A DNA stretch of 64,000 nt from JAAYUJ01 sp963698165 (GCA_963698165.1 CAVOPT010000008.1:124001-188000); one strand, 5' to 3'. Positions 25,388 to 35,115 are shown, counted from the stretch's first letter. Program-made: numbers and translations. Notes: a model not told the origin generated them from the letters alone.

Positions 25388-26596
25388 TTGACCGGTCTTG
25401 ATCACTACAAAATCGTGATTTACTCCCACGACACCTACGGCCTGGGGCACATTCGAAGATGTCTGGCCATCGCCCGGAGCCTCAGGAAATCTCCCGCCAA
25501 TGTCCTCATCCTCACGGGATCGCTTCTCGCAGGGCGCTTCAAGAGCCCGTCCCGGATCGATTTCGTGCGGATCCCGGGAATGATCAAGGTCACCAACGAA
25601 CAGTACCTGCCCCTGTCCATGAAGCTCGAGGCAACCGAAGTCCTCGAGATCCGCAAGAAAATCATTCTTGCCGCGACCCAGGCCTTTCGGCCCGATTTTT
25701 TCATCGTGGACAAGGCGCCCCTGGGTCTCAAGCGGGAGGTGGTGGAAACCCTGCACTGGCTCAAAAGCGATTTCCAGTCCTGCAAGTGCATACTGGGTCT
25801 GCGGGACATCATGGACAGCTCCGAGTCCACCATCGAAGATTGGAACGGGAAAGGCATCTACGATGCCATGGATCAGCTCTACCATGAAATCTGGGTCTAC
25901 GGCTGCAGGGAATTCTACGATCCCATCATCGAATACGATATCCCGGCCCAGGTGGCATCCAAAATTCATTTCACGGGTTACATCCCCAGGAAAGTGCCCA
26001 CCGCCGAAGATGTCCAATCGGCGCGAAAAGGCCTCGGGATAGGGGAACAAGAGAAACTCATTCTTGTGACGACGGGGGGGGGCGGTGACGGGCACCCGGT
26101 GGTGAACGCATTCCTGACGGCTTTTGAACGGACCCGGGGGAAGCGCCCCGACGACGTCAGGGTGGTCATCGTCACGGGACCGTTCATCTCGCGGAGGGAC
26201 TACCAGGACGTGGTGAAGAGGAGCAAGGCCCTGGGGTTCATCACCCTGAAGTTTCACCGGTTCATGGAAGCCCTCATCGGAGCGGCCCAGGTCGTTGTGA
26301 GCATGGGCGGGTACAATACCCTCTGCGAGATCGCAAGCCAGCAGAAACCGTTCCTCATCGTGCCTCGGACGGAGCCCAGGCAGGAACAGCTCATCCGGGC
26401 CCAGGTGCTCTGCGGCAGGGGGTTTTGCGACTATCTCCACCCGAGGGAGTTGACACCGGAAAGTCTTCTCAAACGGGTGCTGGGCCTTCTCGACAACGGC
26501 TCGTCCTATCGGGAGAAGATGGCCCACTTTCCCTTCACGGGGCTGGAAGTCATTCAAAGGCGCGTCCTGGAGCACATGAAGGGGAATCCCCGTTGA
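25388..26596 (+). CDS. GT28/MurG-like glycosyltransferase
   Basis: A 402-residue GT-B glycosyltransferase. The acceptor-domain start YSHDTYGLGHIRRCLAIA carries the glycine-histidine loop; the second domain begins near residue 220 with LILVTTGGGGDGHPVV, and VVSMGGYNTLCEIASQQKPFLIVPR near residue 300 is the donor-binding motif of this group. The product is probably cytoplasmic and acts on an envelope glycan or lipid. The start is a TTG with a weak GGAAGAAG site. The next glycosyltransferase begins at its stop codon, making a three-gene operon. Confidence 0.82.
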   Translation: MTGLDHYKIVIYSHDTYGLGHIRRCLAIARSLRKSPANVLILTGSLLAGRFKSPSRIDFVRIPGMIKVTNEQYLPLSMKLEATEVLEIRKKIILAATQAFRPDFFIVDKAPLGLKREVVETLHWLKSDFQSCKCILGLRDIMDSSESTIEDWNGKGIYDAMDQLYHEIWVYGCREFYDPIIEYDIPAQVASKIHFTGYIPRKVPTAEDVQSARKGLGIGEQEKLILVTTGGGGDGHPVVNAFLTAFERTRGKRPDDVRVVIVTGPFISRRDYQDVVKRSKALGFITLKFHRFMEALIGAAQVVVSMGGYNTLCEIASQQKPFLIVPRTEPRQEQLIRAQVLCGRGFCDYLHPRELTPESLLKRVLGLLDNGSSYREKMAHFPFTGLEVIQRRVLEHMKGNPR

Positions 26597-27843
26597 GTCC
26601 CGGGGGAGGAAAACTGGGAATGCTCCTCAAGGGCTACCCCCGGATTTCGGAGAGTTTCATCAGTTCAGAAATCCTGCTCCTGGAATCCCTGGGAATTCCC
26701 ATCGAGATTTTCTCCATCCGGCAGCCCCGGGAGAACTTCTCCCACGAACACGTGAAGCGGATCAAAGCCACCGCAACCTATCTTCCCGAATACGTCCTCC
26801 CAAACATCAGGACCCTTTACCGAAGCAACGCTGCGCTCCACGAGGCCCTGGGCGGCCACTACCGAAGGTGCCTGGGGGAGGCTCTGAAGAGGGCCTTTGA
26901 GAGGCGAAAGACGGCGACCATCCGCCACTTTCTTCAGGGAGGCCACCTGGCGGCGACGAAACTCATGGAGGGAAACGTCTCCCACATCCACGCCCACTTC
27001 TGCCACACACCCGCTTCGGTGGCCCTCTTCGCGTCGGAGCTCACCGGGATTCCCTTCAGTTTCACGGCCCATGCCAAAGACATCTACACCTCCGAACCGG
27101 AACAGCTCGTCCGCAAGATCCAGAAAGCCCGATTCATCGTCACGTGCACTCGGTATAACGCAATGCACCTCTCAGGACTTCGGGATGCGGTTGGCGCGGG
27201 GACTCCCATCCACACCGTTTACCACGGGATCGACATCGAGCTCTTTCGCTATGGCCATGCGCCTGCGGCCGGACCCCCGTACCGGGTTCTTTCCGTCGGC
27301 CGATTGGTGGAAAAAAAGGGGTACGACGATCTGCTCCGGGCCATGAAGATTCTGGAATCCATGGGTGTGGACTTCCAATTCGTGCACATCGGGGGAGGAG
27401 AACAGGAGCACTCCATTGCCGCCTTGGTCCGGAAGATGGGCCTGAACCGGCGGGTGACCCTTCTCGGGACGTTGGCCCACGAGGAAGTGATCGACTGGTA
27501 CAGGAAGGCCCATTGTTTTGCCCTGGCGTGCAAGGTTGCTTCCAATGGGGATAGGGACGGGATTCCCAACGTCCTGGTGGAAGCCATGGCGGTGGGATGT
27601 CCCGTGGTGGCGACCCGTGTTTCGGCAATCCCTGAACTGGTGGAAGACGGGGTCACGGGGACCCTGGTGGAACCCGAAAACCCCGAGGCCATGGCACGGG
27701 CGATTCGCGAGGTGCTCCTCAAACCCGAACCCCTGGAAGACCGGAAGAGACGGGCCAGGGAGCGGGTGATAGAGGACTTCGACAGCCGCCGGTGCGTGAA
27801 GGCTCTCCATGGGCTTTTCGCACGCGTCCTGGAAGACCCGTGA
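26593..27843 (+). CDS. GT4 family glycosyltransferase
   Basis: A 416-residue retaining GT-B glycosyltransferase of the GT4 type. The N-terminal domain starts LLKGYPRISESFI; HIHAHFCHTPASVA and FSFTAHAKDIY follow; the second domain has VYHGID, VLSVGRLVEKKGYDDL and the catalytic E7E-like stretch DGIPNVLVEAMAVGCPVVAT. A TTG at 26593 overlaps the previous stop (TTGA) and gives the natural N-terminus; the ATG at 26620 is an alternative with GGAGG ten bases before it. Its stop overlaps the next gene's GTG, so translation of all three is probably coupled. Confidence 0.85.
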   Translation: MSPGGGKLGMLLKGYPRISESFISSEILLLESLGIPIEIFSIRQPRENFSHEHVKRIKATATYLPEYVLPNIRTLYRSNAALHEALGGHYRRCLGEALKRAFERRKTATIRHFLQGGHLAATKLMEGNVSHIHAHFCHTPASVALFASELTGIPFSFTAHAKDIYTSEPEQLVRKIQKARFIVTCTRYNAMHLSGLRDAVGAGTPIHTVYHGIDIELFRYGHAPAAGPPYRVLSVGRLVEKKGYDDLLRAMKILESMGVDFQFVHIGGGEQEHSIAALVRKMGLNRRVTLLGTLAHEEVIDWYRKAHCFALACKVASNGDRDGIPNVLVEAMAVGCPVVATRVSAIPELVEDGVTGTLVEPENPEAMARAIREVLLKPEPLEDRKRRARERVIEDFDSRRCVKALHGLFARVLEDP

Positions 27844-28976
27844 GAATCGCCTATTACTGCCCAAACAAGCCCCTTTCCCACCCACACCCGTCGGGAGACC
27901 TGGTGATTGCCCGTGGAATCCAGAAAGCCCTTCGGGACGCCGGCCACGCCTGCGAGGAAATGGCGACCTTTCGCGCGCGGGAATTCTGGGCCCGCCGGGG
28001 AGGTTGGATCGAAGCCGTCTGGGGCCTGCTCCGGGCATGCGCACGGTCTTTTCGGTTTCGGCCCCATGTTTGGCTGACCTACCACACCTATTACAAGTCG
28101 CCGGATGTCATCGGCCCATGGATCAGCCGGTCTCCTGCGTATCCCCTACGTGCTCTTTCAGCCCATGTACGCCACAAAGCGCCGCAAGGACCGTCGAACC
28201 AGGATGGGATTCGTTCTGAACCGGTTTTCCATCCTGGCCTCAAATCACGTATTCATCAATAACATCCATGATATGGAAGCGATGGGAAGGATCCTTCCCG
28301 CCTCTTCCATCACCTATCTCCCCCCTGGGATTTTCCCGGAAGAATTCGAGAAAGACGAGAACTGGCGCCGCCTGGTGCGGGAGCGCCTGGGAATCGCCGA
28401 GTCCACCCCCGTGGTCATGGCTGCGGCCCGATTTCGCCACCGCAAGGTCCTGAACCTCGAGTATCTGTTCAATGCCTTGAGTATATTAAGGAAAAAAGGA
28501 GTTCAGTTCCTGCTCCTGGTGGTGGGTGACGGACCCGGCGAGGAAGAAGTGAGGCTCCTTGCGGGGAAGGCCCTCGGGGACCGGGTGGTTTTTGCGGGTG
28601 GGATTCCGCGGGATGAGATGGTCCGCATGTATTCGGCGGCCGATGTTTTCGCCTTTCCCGGCATCGGGGAGTCCCTCGGGATGGTCTATCTGGAAGCCCA
28701 GGGGTGCGGGTTGCCCGTCGTCGCCCTGAACACGGCGGGGGTGCCCCAGGTGGTGCGGGATGGAGAAACGGGCATCCTGGTTCCAGAGGATGATGGGGGG
28801 CCATGGCGGAGGCCATCGAAAGGCTTATCCGGAACCCCGGGCTGCGGGCGGCAATCGGCGGTCGCGCTGCCCGATATGTCCGCCGTGAGAGGAACCTCCA
28901 CCTGAACTACCTTGAGTTCTCCAGGAAGATCGAGGAAATCGCCGCGTGTCACCCATCCGTCCCGCCCTGCCCATGA
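27840..28976 (+). pseudogene. GT4-like glycosyltransferase with two frameshifts
   Basis: Third glycosyltransferase of the operon, starting at a GTG that overlaps the previous stop (GTGA). Frame one runs VRIAYYCPNKPLSHPHPSGD to about GPWISR; at about 28130 one extra base shifts to the frame with LLRIPYVLFQPMY, YLPPGIFPEEF and GESLGMVYLEAQGCGLPVVALN; in a run of six G at about 28796 it shifts again to AMAEAIERLIRN and the tail ending at 28976. The joined protein would be about 378 residues and typical for GT4. Two breaks suggest decay, but both could be read errors. Confidence 0.7.
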
Positions 28977-29066
28977 GGCGGGACCCTTCGGGCCCCGCCC
29001 CGACACCCTTCCTGGAAGTCCTTAAAATAGTAATTACAAATGTTTTAGATCAAACATCTATCAATA

Positions 29067-29096
29067 TTGACATATCGAAACGTCGCCTGCTAGGTT
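29067..29096 (+). promoter_or_regulatory. Candidate sigma-70 promoter
   Basis: A TTGACA -35 box at 29067-29072 and a weak TAGGTT -10 box at 29091-29096, spaced 18 bases, in an AT-rich stretch 140 bases before the GEGP diheme gene. The preceding AT-rich DNA (29025-29066) is notable in an otherwise GC-rich region. Confidence 0.4.
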
Positions 29097-29234
29097 ACTT
29101 CCCATTCATCCCGCCGTCATAGAGCCACGTGGAATCAGGAGGGACAATAATCTTTGGCAGAAAGGGGAAAGTTGAGAAGTTTCGTGCGGACGTGACACAC
29201 TTCCCAGGTGTCTTATGAGAAAGGAGGAAAAACG

Positions 29235-30728
29235 ATGAATTGCAGAAGCTGGGCGACGGTACTCTTAGCAATGGTTTTCGTCTTATTTACGGCTCCTGTG
29301 GGTTTTGCGGCTTACACTCACAAGGGGGACATCGACTCCGAAATTTTCCGGACAACATATCCCAGCACGGTCGGCACAAAACTTGACAGCTGCACCACCT
29401 GCCACATGGGAGGTACTACAGAGCCCCCTGCCCCGGTCACCTACGGCAGCTGCCAATGGTGCCACTATGTTACAAAATATGGGACCGCCAGTACACCAGA
29501 GAACCTGGAGAAAACCCTCAATTCCTTTGGTCAGGCCTACAAGGAGAACGGACGCAATGCTGCTGCATTGGGGGAAATTCACCTTGTCGATTCTGATGTT
29601 GACTCATTCACCAACCATGAAGAAATCATCGCCTTGACGTATCCCGGTGACCCAAACGATGATCCGACCAAAGTACCGGCCCCAGCCCGCGTCATTTCAC
29701 TCAAGGAACTGGAGGACATGCCTCTCCACAGCCAGTTCCTCCTGATGAACGCCAGCAAATCGGATGACAGCTATACCCGGTACAGCGGCGTGGCCCTCGA
29801 GAACCTCATTCAGGCCCTCATGCTTGATTCAACGAAGGACATCACGGTTTATTCCCCGGACGGATTTGCCACTGACCACCCATTCAATGAAATCGCCAAG
29901 CCCAGCTCCTATCATGTTTTTGGGATTTATCCGGAAGGGACCTACTGGTACGACGAACGCGCGGATATTGCCCTATACCCACCTGACGATCCCGATTATC
30001 CTACCGGTGGCTGGTGTAATTATAGTTCCCCATCAGCGGCAGGCAGAAAAGACGCTTCCCCTATCTTTAACCCCGAAGGTCTGAAACTGCTGCTGGCTTT
30101 CAAGCGGGATGGGAAGTACCTGAAGCCGGGTGAATTGAACGATCGGAACAAACTGGACGGGGAAGGCCCCTTCAGGGTTGTTCCTCCCCAGAAAAAACCA
30201 GGCTGGCCGGACCAGCGTTCAACCTCGGTAAACCAGGAAGTCATTTGGCCTTATGATAGGAACGCTGACCACAATGCCGGTTTCTCGTCCCGCACCGTAA
30301 CGATGATAAAGGTTATGCCTTTGCCTGACGGGACTACCGACATCAACACAATGGAAGCCGGATGGCCCTACGTGGATGAAGAAAAGATCGTCATCTATGG
30401 TTCCATTGACCCTTATCCTCTGGAGAAATTAACTCAGAGCCTTGGTGCCCTCATCTCCACCATCACCTCTCAAGCGGATGCTGCTTTTAAGGTCAAGTCT
30501 TCTAAAATCGCATTGGTGAACAAAGTGGAAAGCATAAAGAAACAGGTGGCGAAGGGAGCCTATTCTGCGGCGCTCACAAAACTGAAGGAAGACGTCCTGA
30601 AAAAGACGGATGGATGCTTGTCGGGTGCAGTTGAAGCTAATGACTGGATAAAGGACCTTGAAGTCCAGCAGGAGCTGTGTTCCCAAATTCAAAAAATCTG
30701 GGTGATGCTCGTCCTCGTTGGCGCATAA
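29235..30728 (+). CDS. GEGP-motif diheme c-type cytochrome
   Basis: A 497-residue exported protein. A signal peptide (ATVLLAMVFVLFTAPVGFA) is followed by two heme motifs, CTTCH and CQWCH, near residues 54 and 74. The middle contains a molybdopterin-oxidoreductase-like repeat region (ARVISLKELEDMP...YSGVALENLI), then the LDGEGPFRVVPPQ motif after which such proteins are named, and a helical C-terminal tail. Role: periplasmic electron carrier or reductase of unknown substrate. AAGGAGG seven bases before the ATG at 29235 sets the start. The C-terminal half is repeated as a broken copy directly downstream. Confidence 0.8.
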   Translation: MNCRSWATVLLAMVFVLFTAPVGFAAYTHKGDIDSEIFRTTYPSTVGTKLDSCTTCHMGGTTEPPAPVTYGSCQWCHYVTKYGTASTPENLEKTLNSFGQAYKENGRNAAALGEIHLVDSDVDSFTNHEEIIALTYPGDPNDDPTKVPAPARVISLKELEDMPLHSQFLLMNASKSDDSYTRYSGVALENLIQALMLDSTKDITVYSPDGFATDHPFNEIAKPSSYHVFGIYPEGTYWYDERADIALYPPDDPDYPTGGWCNYSSPSAAGRKDASPIFNPEGLKLLLAFKRDGKYLKPGELNDRNKLDGEGPFRVVPPQKKPGWPDQRSTSVNQEVIWPYDRNADHNAGFSSRTVTMIKVMPLPDGTTDINTMEAGWPYVDEEKIVIYGSIDPYPLEKLTQSLGALISTITSQADAAFKVKSSKIALVNKVESIKKQVAKGAYSAALTKLKEDVLKKTDGCLSGAVEANDWIKDLEVQQELCSQIQKIWVMLVLVGA

Positions 30729-30905
30729 CTGAAGCCAGAGCGTTATTGACGCCGTTCCTGGCTGTAGATGCGAGAAGAGGTGACGGGGTAGGAGTGGCAA
30801 TAGCCTTTTCTGCCATTCCCTGGTAAGTGGGGAAGCATTGTGTATGCAATGGAAGCCCCGTACAAATGGAGGAGACTTGGGATCCGGGAAGCTTGGACAA
30901 CATGG

Positions 30906-31496
30906 ACGGGGGTCAAGTCTCTAATCCTGACGCGCGTTGTGCCGCCCCAGAAGGTGCCCGGACCGCCCGACCAGGGATCAACCAGTAAAGTGCAGGGTGT
31001 CATCTGGCCCTTTGACCCCACGGACACCGTCACCGATCACAACGCCGGATTTTCGAGCAAGGCTGTCACCATGATCAAAGTTCTGCCCCTGCCCGAGGGA
31101 ACGACGGACGTCGACACGCTGGAAGCGGGCTGGCCGTATATCGACGCGGAAAAAATCGTCGTGTACGGGAGCATCGATCCGGTTCCCAACATCAAGGAAA
31201 AACTCTCGCAGCTCATGGTGACCCTTGCCGGGATGCCAGGAAGCGCCTTCAAGCAGCCTTCCGCTCAACGGGTGCTGGAGCAGAAGCTGTCGGTGATCCG
31301 GAAGCAGGTGAACAAAGGGTGTTATGCGGAAGCTCTGGAAAAGCTCCAGAACGACATTCTCTCCAAAATGAACGGGTGCATCGATTCCAAGGGCAAAGCC
31401 CCGGATAAGAACGACTGGGTGAGGAGTTGCGACGCTCAGAAACAGCTATACTGGGCCGTCAATGAAATCGTGGTCCTTTTGAAAATCATTGCATGA
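30906..31496 (+). pseudogene. 5'-truncated duplicate of the GEGP diheme gene
   Basis: From about 30925 the frame parallels the C-terminal third of the preceding gene: RVVPPQK.PG.PDQ, VIWP, DHNAGFSS, VTMIKV.PLP.GTTD, EAGWPY and YGSIDP all match. The heme-bearing first two thirds are missing and the join to unrelated DNA lies near 30920. The rest is diverged, so the duplication is old. The open frame continues upstream to 30840 but that part is not related. No ribosome site is seen. The stop overlaps an ATG (ATGA) close to the FG-GAP gene. Confidence 0.7.
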
Positions 31497-31510
31497 AAGG
31501 AAAACACAGC

Positions 31511-32764
31511 ATGACGTTCAGTTTCGGTAAAACGGCTCTTCGTTTCATGATCTCCGCAGGGGCCCTGCTGATCCTTGCGGGGTCGGTCCTTGCTCTTTCC
31601 ACCGTGGAAATTCCGCTGACTGCCGGGGACCCCATGGTGGGTGCCGAATTCGGGCGCTCCATCGCCATCGATGGAGACTGCGTCGTTGTGGGTGCCGCCG
31701 AGGGCTCCGATGAAGATGCAGTGGGACCGGGAGCGGCTTACGTGTTCAAGCGGACGGGAGGGGCCTATGTTCAGGAGGCCAGGCTCGCAGCCCCTGACCC
31801 GGAGCCGGGCGCCCAGTTCGGACGCTCCGTGGCCGTGAAGGGCAATGTGGTCGTCGTCGGGGCGAGATTCGCCTCCAGCGACACGGCCGAACGGGCGGGT
31901 GCCGCCTACATCTATAAGAAGACAAAGGGCGCCTGGTCCTTCGTGCAGAAGGTGGTTTCAAGCGAATCCGCTCCCGAGGACAACTTCGGGCGGGCCGTGG
32001 CGCTGGACAACAACCTGCTGGTGGTGACGGCCCGAAAAGAGGACGTCTCCGTGGAAAATGACGGCGCAGCCTACGTTTTCCGACAGAGGGGCGGCATTTG
32101 GGTGCAGGAGGCTAAACTGACAGCCGCCGACTCCACGGATGAAGCGCGGTTTGGACAATCGGTGGCGATGCGGGGAAACCTCATCGCCGTCGGGGCCCGG
32201 GATGCCGATACTCCGCAGGCAACAGGGGCGGGAGCCGTCTACCTTTTCTCACGTGCTGAAGGGCGGTGGACCCAGTTTGCCAAGCTGTACGCCGGCGACG
32301 GTGCGGAAGGAGACCAGTTTGCCTTCAATGTCGCCGTCTCGGGAAACCTGATCGCTGCCGGAGCCAGACGGGCAGATCCCGCCGGAAAGAAAGAGGCGGG
32401 CGCGGTCTACCTTTTTGAGCTCCAGGGCACCCATTGGCGGCAGGTCGGCAAATTGACGGCCGGCGATGCAAAGGCGGGTGACGAGCTTGGTCACTCCGTG
32501 GCGATGAGCGGACATTTCATTGCGGCAGGAGCCCGCCGCGCGGACATCGCCGGCAATAAAGACCAGGGTGCCGTCTACCTCTTCAAGAGGTCGGGCAACC
32601 AGTGGACGGAAGAATTGAAAATCACCGCTTCCGAGGGTGCGGCGGAAGACGAATTTGCCCATTCCCTGTCGGCCCATGGAAACAAAATAGCCGTGGGAGC
32701 CAATATTGCCGACCTTGATTATCCCGATCAAGGGGCCGCGTACGTTTATTTTCTGAAGGAATGA
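31511..32764 (+). CDS. Exported FG-GAP repeat protein (beta-propeller)
   Basis: A 417-residue secreted protein. A signal peptide (MISAGALLILAGSVLA) is followed by about seven repeats of 50-55 residues with the pattern FG.SVA..GN...VGA......GA.Y.F, the FG-GAP units that fold into a seven-bladed propeller as in integrin heads. The function of such proteins is usually binding or adhesion. An AAAGGA site favours the ATG at 31511; the ATG at 31493 is possible. It lies downstream of the GEGP genes on the same strand. A strong hairpin at 32830 may end the transcript. Confidence 0.8.
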   Translation: MTFSFGKTALRFMISAGALLILAGSVLALSTVEIPLTAGDPMVGAEFGRSIAIDGDCVVVGAAEGSDEDAVGPGAAYVFKRTGGAYVQEARLAAPDPEPGAQFGRSVAVKGNVVVVGARFASSDTAERAGAAYIYKKTKGAWSFVQKVVSSESAPEDNFGRAVALDNNLLVVTARKEDVSVENDGAAYVFRQRGGIWVQEAKLTAADSTDEARFGQSVAMRGNLIAVGARDADTPQATGAGAVYLFSRAEGRWTQFAKLYAGDGAEGDQFAFNVAVSGNLIAAGARRADPAGKKEAGAVYLFELQGTHWRQVGKLTAGDAKAGDELGHSVAMSGHFIAAGARRADIAGNKDQGAVYLFKRSGNQWTEELKITASEGAAEDEFAHSLSAHGNKIAVGANIADLDYPDQGAAYVYFLKE

Positions 32765-32789
32765 TTTTCTTGAGGAAAAGACCTGCCAG

Positions 32790-32813
32790 GAGCACGCAGG
32801 AATGACGGCCCTG
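32790..32813. repeat. 24-bp direct repeat, left copy
   Basis: Matches 34103-34126 with one mismatch. The pair encloses the first tungstate-binding-like gene, as expected if a segment containing one gene copy was duplicated or inserted. Confidence 0.6.
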
Positions 32814-32829
32814 TCGAGGATCGTAATGC

Positions 32830-32881
32830 GAAGCGACTCCGGGTTCCGGGAACAAGCGACGCCGGAACCCGGAGTCGCTTC
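32830..32881. terminator. Perfect 20-bp stem hairpin
   Basis: Arms 32830-32849 and 32862-32881 are exactly complementary over 20 bases, with a 12-base loop. It lies 66 bases after the FG-GAP stop. No T-run follows, so it may stabilise the mRNA end or be a protein-binding palindrome instead of an intrinsic terminator. Confidence 0.5.
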
Positions 32882-33173
32882 AGCTCCTCAAGCGATTCCC
32901 CTTCCGTTGATTTACGGGTCGCCGTGCCCTTCTCCTTTTGAATTTTTCTTCGGAGAAGCGGCTTCGGAACATTCTTGAGAATCCGTTCGCCGGTGGAACC
33001 CAGCGATTCGAAAGCTTCAGGATGTCGGCCACCGATGATCTGAGCTCAAGCATTCGCTATGCCATGATTTGCATCATTCCAGGTCGCTGTCGGGTCGAAA
33101 GGTTTTTCGCTGAAAGTGCTGAGAAACGGTACCTTCAAGACGGTCGGGGTTTGGAGCCAAAGGGAGAACGAGA

Positions 33174-34031
33174 ATGAAAATGCGTCTGATGTTTCTGGTT
33201 GGATTGGTGTCGTTACTGGTTACCTCTCCTGTCTCAGAGGCGCAAGACAAGTACGACGGGGAATATGGGAAGGGACCCGACCGATTCTCGCTGGCAACGG
33301 GGAGCCCCGGTGAACTTGGCTTGATCAAGGCCCTGGGCGATGCTTTCGCGTTGAAATCCGGCACCACTCTACTGTGGAAAAAAGCAGGGTCCGGTGAATC
33401 GCTGAAGGCACTGAAAGACAAGGCCGTCGATATGATCATGGTCCACGCCCCGGCAGCCGAGAAGAAAGGGGTGGAAGAGGGTTGGGCCACCAAACGGGTA
33501 CTCATTGGATCCAACGAGTTCTTCATCGTGGGACCCGCCGATGACCCGGCGAAAATCTCCGAGGCCAAAAGTGCTGCAGATGCTTACACTCGCATTGCCA
33601 ATGTGAAGGCCAAGTTTTTCTCCAGAGGCGACAACTCGGGCACTCACAAGAAGGAGATGAGTGTCTGGGAGAAGGCGGGCATTACCCCTTCCGGCGACTG
33701 GTACGTTGTAACAAAGGATTTCATGATGGCCACCCTGAAGAGAGCCAATGACGAAGGTGGTTATTTCATGGCGGACAGCAGCGCCTGGGTGTCCGAAAGG
33801 AACAACATGCCCAGGCTCAAGATTCTCTTCAAAGGGGACAAGTTCCTCGTGAATACCTATCATGCGCTTTGCCAGCCTGAAGGGGCGACCCCGGGGGCTC
33901 AGTGGGCAGCCAAGTTCATCGACTTTGTGGCTTCCGAAGATGGGCAAAAAATCATTCGTGATTACGGGAAGGATCGGTACGGCCAAGGACTGTACGACGA
34001 CGCGGCTTATGCAAAACAATATGACGACTGA
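33174..34031 (+). CDS. Tungstate-type periplasmic substrate-binding protein (first copy)
   Basis: A 285-residue solute-binding protein related to TupA. After a signal peptide (LMFLVGLVSLLVTSPVSEA) the family pattern is visible: LATGSPGELGL at the N-terminal ligand loop, DMIMVHAPAAEKK, NEFFIVGPADDPAKI and SRGDNSGTHKKE. The N-terminal loop differs from the TTTST of classical TupA, so its ligand may be another oxyanion. It precedes a second, more typical TupA by about 230 bases, and likely feeds the same ABC transporter. Confidence 0.82.
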   Translation: MKMRLMFLVGLVSLLVTSPVSEAQDKYDGEYGKGPDRFSLATGSPGELGLIKALGDAFALKSGTTLLWKKAGSGESLKALKDKAVDMIMVHAPAAEKKGVEEGWATKRVLIGSNEFFIVGPADDPAKISEAKSAADAYTRIANVKAKFFSRGDNSGTHKKEMSVWEKAGITPSGDWYVVTKDFMMATLKRANDEGGYFMADSSAWVSERNNMPRLKILFKGDKFLVNTYHALCQPEGATPGAQWAAKFIDFVASEDGQKIIRDYGKDRYGQGLYDDAAYAKQYDD

Positions 34032-34102
34032 CCTGCTTGTCGCGATTGCTCACTGCATCAGTAAAATACGGGGCTCAAGCTTGCCTTGTGAATTCCAGCC
34101 AT

Positions 34103-34126
34103 GAGCACGCAGGAATGATGGCCCTG
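34103..34126. repeat. 24-bp direct repeat, right copy
   Basis: Partner of 32790-32813, located between the two binding-protein genes. Confidence 0.6.
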
Positions 34127-34263
34127 GAGCTCAGTCACCTTGTGGTGCGGGACTTCACTTGAGGCCCGAGAGGCCTCGGTGGCATGCGTGCCGGCGCCTT
34201 GCCTTTCCTTGTGGGGGAGGGTGAGGAGAATTCCAACACTTCAGTGGAAGAAGGAGATGAAGC

Positions 34264-35115
34264 ATGATTAAAAAAGCGGTTTTGCTGGTTTTGGCGCTAG
34301 CCTTCCTCGCGGCATCGACGGCTCTATCGGCTCAGACGTCGGGCAGTGCGGAACCCAAGGTCAAGGACCTCATCCTGGCAACGACAACATCCACGGTGGA
34401 TACGGGTCTTCTGGACGTGCTCAACCCCATATTCGAGAAGAAAACAGGTTTTCGGGTGAAGACCATTTCCGTGGGCACGGGCCAGGCCCTTGCCATGGGG
34501 GAGAAGGGAGAGGCCGACGTCCTCCTGACCCACGCGGAAGAAGCGGAAAAGAAACTGGTGGAGTCCGGGGCGGTCATCAACTATCAGCTGGTGATGCACA
34601 ACGACTTCGTCATTGTGGGTCCCTCCGGCGACCCTGCCGGGATCAAGGGAAAGCCGAGCAGCGAGGCCCTGAAGGCTGTCGCCGCCAAGGAATCCCTGTT
34701 CATTTCCAGGGGTGATGACTCGGGGACTCACAAGAAGGAGCTCTCCATATGGAAGAAAGCGGGTGTCACGCCCGCCGGCGCCAAGTGGTACCAGGAATCA
34801 GGCCAGGGCATGGGGGCAACGCTGCGCATGGCGTCTGAAAAGCAGGCCTACAGTCTCACGGACCGGGGCACCTACCTGGCCCAGAAGGCAAGCCTCAAAC
34901 TTGATATCCTGTCGGAAGGGGACAAGTCCCTGCTCAACATCTACCACGTGATGCAGGTGAACCACGAGAAGTTCACCAAGGTGAATGCGGAGGGAGCCAA
35001 GGCGTTCGTGGCGTTCATGATCGCTCCTGATACCCAGAAGATGATCGGGGAGTTCGGCAAGGACAAGTTCGGTCAGCCGCTCTTCTTCCCCGATGCGGGC
35101 AAGGAACTGAAATAA
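34264..35115 (+). CDS. tupA: Tungstate ABC transporter substrate-binding protein
   Basis: A 283-residue periplasmic binding protein with the classical TupA signatures: signal peptide (AVLLVLALAFLAASTALSA), ATTTSTVDTGLLD for oxyanion binding, ADVLLTHAEEAEKKLV, and SRGDDSGTHKKEL. It delivers tungstate, used by aldehyde oxidoreductases and formate dehydrogenases of anaerobes; formate dehydrogenases would also be a common home of selenocysteine. AAGGAGATGAAGC before the ATG supports the start. The permease gene begins 25 bases after its stop. Confidence 0.9.
   Translation: MIKKAVLLVLALAFLAASTALSAQTSGSAEPKVKDLILATTTSTVDTGLLDVLNPIFEKKTGFRVKTISVGTGQALAMGEKGEADVLLTHAEEAEKKLVESGAVINYQLVMHNDFVIVGPSGDPAGIKGKPSSEALKAVAAKESLFISRGDDSGTHKKELSIWKKAGVTPAGAKWYQESGQGMGATLRMASEKQAYSLTDRGTYLAQKASLKLDILSEGDKSLLNIYHVMQVNHEKFTKVNAEGAKAFVAFMIAPDTQKMIGEFGKDKFGQPLFFPDAGKELK

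Larger units (their letters stand above)
32765..33173. other. Intergenic stretch with hairpin and one copy of a 24-bp repeat
   Basis: About 410 bases before the first tungstate-binding-like gene. It contains the 24-bp repeat at 32790-32813 and the perfect hairpin at 32830-32881. No gene is supported in the rest. Confidence 0.45.

Noticed and set aside
25277..26575. Open frame of 432 codons on the minus strand
   Set aside because: Antisense shadow of the GT28-like gene in GC-rich codon-biased DNA; no ribosome site and no family pattern.
31493..31496. ATGA overlap between the truncated GEGP copy and the FG-GAP gene as translational coupling
   Set aside because: A better-spaced ribosome site points to the ATG at 31511, so the overlap is probably chance.
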